Shown piece by piece: positions 60,193 to 64,000 of a DNA stretch of 64,000 nt (positions are counted from its first letter, which is position 1; the number at the start of each line of letters is the position of its first letter). The DNA comes from Oscillospiraceae bacterium (GTDB taxonomy: Bacteria; Bacillota; Clostridia; Oscillospirales; Acutalibacteraceae). The DNA is taken from contig SVOG01000042.1 in the NCBI GenBank assembly GCA_015066525.1, positions 20,207-84,206 on the forward strand, read 5' to 3'. The position numbers and the translations under genes are program-made. The notes under the pieces were generated by a model. The model saw only the letters and a list, made by a program, of their open reading frames with translations. It had not been told where the DNA came from and ran no database searches.

Positions 60193-62385
60193 TTAGTCGC
60201 GTCTCGGTCTGCGGCGATTATTGTCGCGTCTCGGCTTGCGCGGTACATCCTCAATCTCATTCTCGGGAGTCATTCCCTCAATTTCGATGAGCGCATCACG
60301 GCGGGACAGGTCAATCTTGCCCTCGTCGGTAATGCCGATGCATTTTACCATAATGGAGTCGCCGATATGGACAACATCCTCCACGTTCTCAGTGCGCTTA
60401 ATGTCAAGTCTGGATACGTGAACAAGACCCTCAACGCCGGGAGCAATCTTAGCGAATGCGCCGAAGCCCATAATGCGGGTAACCTCTGCGTTATAGAACG
60501 CGCCGACCTCAGGTCCGTTTACAATAAGACCGATTACGGAAGCCGCGCCGTTGCACTTATCAAGGTCCGTGCCGCATACGGTGATTCTGCCGTCGTCCTC
60601 AGTAATGATTTCAACCTCAAAGGTGGACTGAAGCTCCTTGACTACGCTGCCGCCCTTACCGATAACGGCACCGATTTTGTCAGGATCAATGGTGAAAGTA
60701 ACCATCTTCGGTACATACTTGGAAAGTTCCGGTCTCGGCTCGCTGATAACGGGAAGCATTACCTCGTCGAGGATGTAGTTTCTCGCCTTATGCGTCTTAG
60801 CGAATGCCTCTTTGATAATCTCGGGAGTCAGACCGTGTACTTTGAGGTCCATCTGGATAGCGGTGATACCCTTCTTGGTACCTGCTACCTTAAAGTCCAT
60901 ATCGCCGTAGAAGTCCTCAAGACCCTGGATGTCGACCATTGTCATAAAGTCGCCGTAAACGCCCTCGTCGCCGGTGATAAGACCGCAGGAAATACCTGCT
61001 ACGGGCGCCTTAATCGGTACACCCGCTGCCATAAGAGCAAGGGTGGAGCCGCAGACGGAGCCCTGCGAGGTAGAACCGTTGGAGGAAAGCACCTCGGATA
61101 CGACTCTGATGGCATACGGGAACTCATCAACGGACGGGATAACGGGAAGCAGCGCCTTTTCAGCAAGCGCGCCGTGGCCGATTTCACGGCGTCCGGGACC
61201 TCTCGAAGGTTTCGTCTCGCCTACGGAGTAGGACGGGAAATTGTAGTGGTGGATATATCTCTTCTCGGTCTGCTCATCAAGGCCATCAAGTCTCTGCGCG
61301 TCACTGAGTGTGCCGAGTGTTGCGACAGAAAGCACCTGGGTCTGACCTCTGGTGAAGAGACCCGAGCCGTGTACGCGCGCAAGCAGGTCAACCTCTGCGT
61401 TCAGCGGACGGATTTCGTCGATGCCTCTGCCGTCAACTCTCTTGTGCTCATCCTTGAGCCAAGCGCGGACAACGTGCTTCTGTACAAGGTACATAATCTC
61501 ATCGATCTTCTCGGTGTTATCCTCGAAACGCTCGTCGAATTTTTCGTGAACTGCCTCGTAAATCGGGAGGAGTGCTGCGTCACGGACGGTCTTGTCGTCC
61601 GTGTCGAGTGCTTTCTTAACATCCTCGATGCAGAAGTCCTCAATCTCAGCCATTATCTCAGGGTCCGGATTCGATGACTCGTACTCAAACTTCTCCTTGC
61701 CGACCTCGGCTACGATACCCTTGATGAACTGAACAATCTTCTTGTTCTCCTCGTGACCAGCCATAATCGCATTGAACATCGTGTCGTCGTCGATTTCATT
61801 CGCACCCGCTTCAATCATCGCAACGAGGTCCTCGGTCGATGCTACGGTAAGAACGAGGTCGCTCTTCTCTCTCTGCTCGAGAGTCGGGTTAATCACGATT
61901 TCACCGTCTACAAGACCGACATTGACACCGGAAATCGGTCCGTCCCAAGGAATATCGGAGATAGCAATCGCTGCCGATACACCGATCATCGCCGTAATTT
62001 CGGGGGAGCAGTCGGGGTCAACGGACATTACGGTTGCAACAACCGAGCAGTCGTTACGCAGGTCCTTCGGGAATAGCGGACGAATCGGGCGGTCGATACA
62101 TCTGGAAGTCAGAATCGCCTTTTCGCTCGGTCTTGCCTCTCTTCTCTGGAAGGAGCCGGGAATCTTACCGACGGAATAGAGCTTCTCCTCGTAGTCAACG
62201 CTGAGCGGGAAGAAGTCAACGCCCTCACGGGGCTTAGCGGAAGCGGTTACGTTACAGAGAACTTCCGTCTCACCGTAACGCGCCATAATGGATGCGTTTG
62301 CAAGACCAGCCATCTTACCGGTTTCAAGGGTAAGCTTTCTGCCTGCAAGTTCAGTTTCCCATACTTTGAAATTCTTGAAAAACAT
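60193..62385 (-). CDS. pnp: Polyribonucleotide nucleotidyltransferase
   Basis: 730-residue PNPase, a 3'-5' phosphorolytic exonuclease. Two RNase PH domains (second with VHGSGLFTRGQTQVLSVATLG and ATLIMAAGVPI-like LALMAAGVPIKAPVAGI), a KH domain (TIDPDKIGAVIGKGGSVVKELQ) and an S1 domain (YNAEVTRIMGFGAFAKIAPGVEGLVHVS) stand in the usual order. The C-terminus ends in an Arg-rich tail (RKPRRDNNRRRPRRD). It lies behind rpsO, the common order, but a repeat element and a terminator separate them. Confidence 0.97.
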   Translation of the reverse strand: MFFKNFKVWETELAGRKLTLETGKMAGLANASIMARYGETEVLCNVTASAKPREGVDFFPLSVDYEEKLYSVGKIPGSFQRREARPSEKAILTSRCIDRPIRPLFPKDLRNDCSVVATVMSVDPDCSPEITAMIGVSAAIAISDIPWDGPISGVNVGLVDGEIVINPTLEQREKSDLVLTVASTEDLVAMIEAGANEIDDDTMFNAIMAGHEENKKIVQFIKGIVAEVGKEKFEYESSNPDPEIMAEIEDFCIEDVKKALDTDDKTVRDAALLPIYEAVHEKFDERFEDNTEKIDEIMYLVQKHVVRAWLKDEHKRVDGRGIDEIRPLNAEVDLLARVHGSGLFTRGQTQVLSVATLGTLSDAQRLDGLDEQTEKRYIHHYNFPSYSVGETKPSRGPGRREIGHGALAEKALLPVIPSVDEFPYAIRVVSEVLSSNGSTSQGSVCGSTLALMAAGVPIKAPVAGISCGLITGDEGVYGDFMTMVDIQGLEDFYGDMDFKVAGTKKGITAIQMDLKVHGLTPEIIKEAFAKTHKARNYILDEVMLPVISEPRPELSKYVPKMVTFTIDPDKIGAVIGKGGSVVKELQSTFEVEIITEDDGRITVCGTDLDKCNGAASVIGLIVNGPEVGAFYNAEVTRIMGFGAFAKIAPGVEGLVHVSRLDIKRTENVEDVVHIGDSIMVKCIGITDEGKIDLSRRDALIEIEGMTPENEIEDVPRKPRRDNNRRRPRRD

Positions 62386-62420
62386 AGTATTACCTCTCTT
62401 TCATTTTAACATTCTCAAAG

Positions 62421-62610
62421 GGAGGATAATAGTAATAAGTTCAACAGATAAGAATGGAGAATGGAAAATGGAGAATGGAGAATTTCGGGTGGGCGTTGCC
62501 CACACCTAAATTAATTATTGCTTGAGCGAAGCGAGTAACCATAATTCTCAATTCTCAACTCTCAATTCTCAATTATTATACGCTCAACTTACTACTATTT
62601 TTCTTCCTCC
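62421..62610. repeat. Heptamer/inverted-repeat element E
   Basis: About 190 bp between rpsO and pnp. Left arm: five AGAATGG-type 7-bp units (62451-62485). Right arm: five ATTCTCA-type units (62544-62578). Centre: GGGTGGGCGTTGCCCACACCTAAATTAATTATTG and CTTGAGCGAAGCGAGTAACC. Outer parts starting with GGAGGA on one side and ending in TCCTCC on the other are imperfect inverted copies (AGTAATAAGTT / AACTTACTAC). Confidence 0.7.
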
Positions 62611-62631
62611 GCTTTGATAAAAAACATTTAA

Positions 62632-62658
62632 GCAGACGACACGAAGCGTGCCGTCTGC
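62632..62658 (-). terminator. Terminator after rpsO
   Basis: GCAGACGACACG / CGTGCCGTCTGC (one mismatch), with TTAAATGTTTTTT behind it on the minus strand. Confidence 0.7.
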
Positions 62659-62665
62659 CGTTTGA

Positions 62666-62986
62666 TTAGTCCTCAGCCTCTGCCTTAACTTCTACTTCAG
62701 CGTCAGCTGTGTTACGCTCGATTGTGTTACGGATACCGAGCTTTGCAATCAGGTCACGATACTCCTGTACATCGTTCTTGTAGATGTAAGCGAGGAGATT
62801 TCTTCTGTGACCAACCATCTTAAGAAGACCGCGGCGGGAGTGATGATCCTTCTTGTGAATCTTGAGGTGCTCGGTGAGTTCGTTAATTCTCGTAGTGAGA
62901 ACAGCAACCTGTACCTGAGCGGAACCTGTGTCACCCTCGTGAATCGCATATTCCTTAATGATAGCCTGCTTTTCTGCCTGTGTCAT
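62666..62986 (-). CDS. rpsO: 30S ribosomal protein S15 with acidic C-terminal tail
   Basis: 106 residues. The first 89 are standard S15 ([40 protein letters not shown]). The usual length is 88-89, so the extra [15 protein letters not shown] is an added acidic tail. AAAGGTGG precedes the start. pnp lies downstream. Confidence 0.97.
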   Translation of the reverse strand: MTQAEKQAIIKEYAIHEGDTGSAQVQVAVLTTRINELTEHLKIHKKDHHSRRGLLKMVGHRRNLLAYIYKNDVQEYRDLIAKLGIRNTIERNTADAEVEVKAEAED

Positions 62987-63075
62987 AATGCATTTCCACC
63001 TTTCATAATATTTGCCATTGCGAACAACACAGTAGCGGGAAGGTGACCCCCGAAACCGAGTAATTCGTTTACAGC
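62987..63075 (-). promoter_or_regulatory. Candidate S15 mRNA leader
   Basis: About 90 nt of leader between promoter and rpsO. It can form CGGGGG / TTCCCG with loop TCACC, just before CGCTACTGTGTTGTTCGC. Self-regulation of rpsO by its leader is common, but the structure here was only judged by eye. Confidence 0.4.
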
Positions 63076-63081
63076 GGGTGT

Positions 63082-63110
63082 ATTATAGCATATTAGGTAT
63101 TATTTGTAAA
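63082..63110 (-). promoter_or_regulatory. Promoter of rpsO
   Basis: On the minus strand TTTACA, 17 bp, TATAAT. Confidence 0.75.
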
Positions 63111-63196
63111 GAAAAATTTTATCCTCTTTTTTAGTACACTATCCGTTGTGTTTGAATTACAGGGCTTTAGCAGATATTGAAATTGCAAATTTTTGC

Positions 63197-63224
63197 TTGA
63201 CAATCTCTTAAATTATGCTATAAT
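63197..63224 (+). promoter_or_regulatory. Promoter of rplU-prp-rpmA
   Basis: TTGACA, 16 bp, TATAAT. The DNA between this and the rpsO promoter (63111-63196) is AT-rich with no gene. Confidence 0.8.
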
Positions 63225-63230
63225 TTATAA

Positions 63231-63307
63231 GCCGCATATTATGGGTAAGCAAGAGGCACCCCGTGTCCACCCATCGTAGCGAGTCTTACGAAAGGGAACA
63301 AGTTACT
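63231..63307 (+). promoter_or_regulatory. L21 leader RNA (candidate)
   Basis: The leader folds as ATGGGT (63241) / ACCCAT (63269) with an inner GGCAC / GTGTC stem, followed by CGTA / TACG (63275-63290) directly before the ribosome site AAAGGG. Position and form fit the L21 leader family of Firmicutes, thought to bind L21. Confidence 0.6.
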
Positions 63308-63616
63308 ATGTACGCAGTTATTGAAACAGGCGGTAAGCAGTACAAGGTTGCTGAGGGCGACGTACTCTACATCGAGAAGCTCGGCGTAGACGAGGACGCA
63401 AAGGTTAAGTTTGACAACGTTCTCGCAGTCAGCACTGACCTCGGCTTCAAGTTCGGCAAGGATGTCGAGAAGGCTACCGTTGACGCAAAGGTTCTCAAGA
63501 ACGGCAAGGGAAAGAAAATCACTGTTTTCACCTACAAGCCCAAGAAGAACGAAAAGCGCAAGATGGGTCATCGTCAGCCTTATACCAAGGTTGAGATTAC
63601 CAAAATCAACGCATAA
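63308..63616 (+). CDS. rplU: 50S ribosomal protein L21
   Basis: 102-residue L21: [18 protein letters not shown] at the start and [27 protein letters not shown] at the end. The start was placed at MYAV behind AAAGGG; the longer ORF starts in the leader. Its stop overlaps the prp start (TAATG). Confidence 0.97.
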   Translation: MYAVIETGGKQYKVAEGDVLYIEKLGVDEDAKVKFDNVLAVSTDLGFKFGKDVEKATVDAKVLKNGKGKKITVFTYKPKKNEKRKMGHRQPYTKVEITKINA

Positions 63617-63921
63617 TGATACGCATTAATTTTTATTCAGACGGTGAATTACTCACGGGTTTTGAGTGCAAGGGTCACTCTATGAGCGCCGAGCACGGAC
63701 ACGATATCGTCTGTGCGGCAGTATCGAGCGCCTGCCTGATGGCAGCCAATACCGTAACCGAGGTTATGGGGCTCGATGCAGACGCAGCGGCGACCGACGG
63801 CTATATGCGACTCGAGATTCACGGTTCACCGAAGTCGGCTCAGGATTTACTCGGCGGGCTGCGACTCCATCTGACGGAGCTTGCAAACGAGTATCCTGAT
63901 AACATTAAAGTGGAGGTATAA
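63616..63921 (+). CDS. prp: Ribosomal-processing cysteine protease Prp
   Basis: 101-residue protease that trims the N-terminus of L27. [21 protein letters not shown] holds the catalytic His (GHS) and Cys (VCAAVS). It stands between rplU and rpmA as in other Firmicutes, and the L27 here carries the matching N-terminal extension. Confidence 0.95.
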   Translation: MIRINFYSDGELLTGFECKGHSMSAEHGHDIVCAAVSSACLMAANTVTEVMGLDADAAATDGYMRLEIHGSPKSAQDLLGGLRLHLTELANEYPDNIKVEV

Positions 63922-63923
63922 CC

Positions 63924-64000
63924 ATGCTTAAGTTAGATATTCAGCTTTTTGCTCATAAAAAAGGTATGGGTTCTACCAAGAACGGCAGAGATTCCGAGTC
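63924..64000 (+). CDS. rpmA: 50S ribosomal protein L27 (5' part, cut by window edge)
   Basis: First 25 codons: [26 protein letters not shown]. Bacillus- and Clostridium-type L27 has such an extension, cut by Prp between LF and AHKKG. GGAGG lies 7 bp before the ATG. The gene continues past the window. Confidence 0.95.
   Translation, partial: MLKLDIQLFAHKKGMGSTKNGRDSE

Noticed and set aside
60367-61677. 436-codon ORF antisense to pnp
   Set aside because: PNPase is full length on the other strand; the antisense frame is open through codon bias only.
62451-62578. CRISPR-like array from the repeated words
   Set aside because: Units are 7 bp in direct tandem without spacers, and there are no cas genes.

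Overview
The window looks like chromosomal DNA from a gut-type anaerobic member of the Clostridia (Ruminococcaceae/Oscillospiraceae-like Firmicutes). Supporting signs are RNase Y, a split Wzz/BY-kinase exopolysaccharide system, LicD, an FHA-FtsW-PBP cassette, the Prp protease beside an L27 that carries a cleavable N-terminal extension, strong AGGAGG ribosome sites and TTGACA/TATAAT promoters, two GPH-type sugar transporters, GH30 and GH127 glycosidases, and B12-dependent MetH. The taxon is an inference. No rRNA, tRNA, CRISPR array, prophage or transposase gene was found.

Layout. 1-1.5 kb: ABC transporter (permease start and binding lipoprotein, minus strand). 1.8-3.7 kb: RNase Y and a Dabb protein. 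3.8-16.1 kb: one long exopolysaccharide operon (Wzz, BY-kinase with a Tyr-Asn tail, initiating sugar transferase, three GT4 enzymes, a radical SAM enzyme, a DUF6625-like protein, polymerase, flippase, LicD). 16.1-20.5 kb: TetR, SDR, GPH transporter, fumarase. 20.6-23.5 kb: a frameshifted secreted lipase, then a glutathione peroxidase/thioredoxin reductase/thioredoxin operon. 23.6-25.4 kb: a secreted alpha/alpha-toroid protein behind a cobalamin riboswitch. 25.5-28.1 kb: RlmH, WalJ-like hydrolase, MurA. 28.5-32.2 kb: NadB, NadC, IolB-like, PHP. 32.2-36.3 kb: LCAT-like lipase, unknown membrane protein, second GPH transporter. 36.5-40.7 kb: metF / MetH reactivation domain / metH / Rrf2 operon. 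40.8-43.8 kb: GH30-like enzyme, HAD phosphatase, membrane protein. 43.9-47.4 kb: acyl-CoA synthetase, then an AT-rich XRE + DUF4352-like pair between near-identical terminators, then a NERD protein. 47.4-50.4 kb: GH127 arabinofuranosidase and aldose epimerase. 50.5-55.1 kb: FHA, FtsW/RodA, PBP, DUF4830, pseudouridine synthase. 55.3-60.0 kb: PucR/CdaR-type regulator, FAD oxidoreductase, TetR, polysaccharide deacetylase. 60.2-64 kb: PNPase, S15, L21, Prp, L27.

How it fits together. The genes suggest a saccharolytic anaerobe that builds an exopolysaccharide, protects itself from peroxide through thioredoxin, and depends on cobalamin for methionine synthesis. A B12 riboswitch drives a secreted protein whose fold class is shared with animal B12 carriers, while no cobalamin synthesis gene is present in the window. 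That riboswitch-protein pair is the strongest candidate for an undescribed system. The second is a family of five intergenic elements built from locus-specific 7-bp tandem words (GGCTCAA, AGCTAAG, GCTCAAA, CAGTTTC, AGAATGG/ATTCTCA); several share the cores GGGCGTTGCCC and TTGAGCGNAGCGA.
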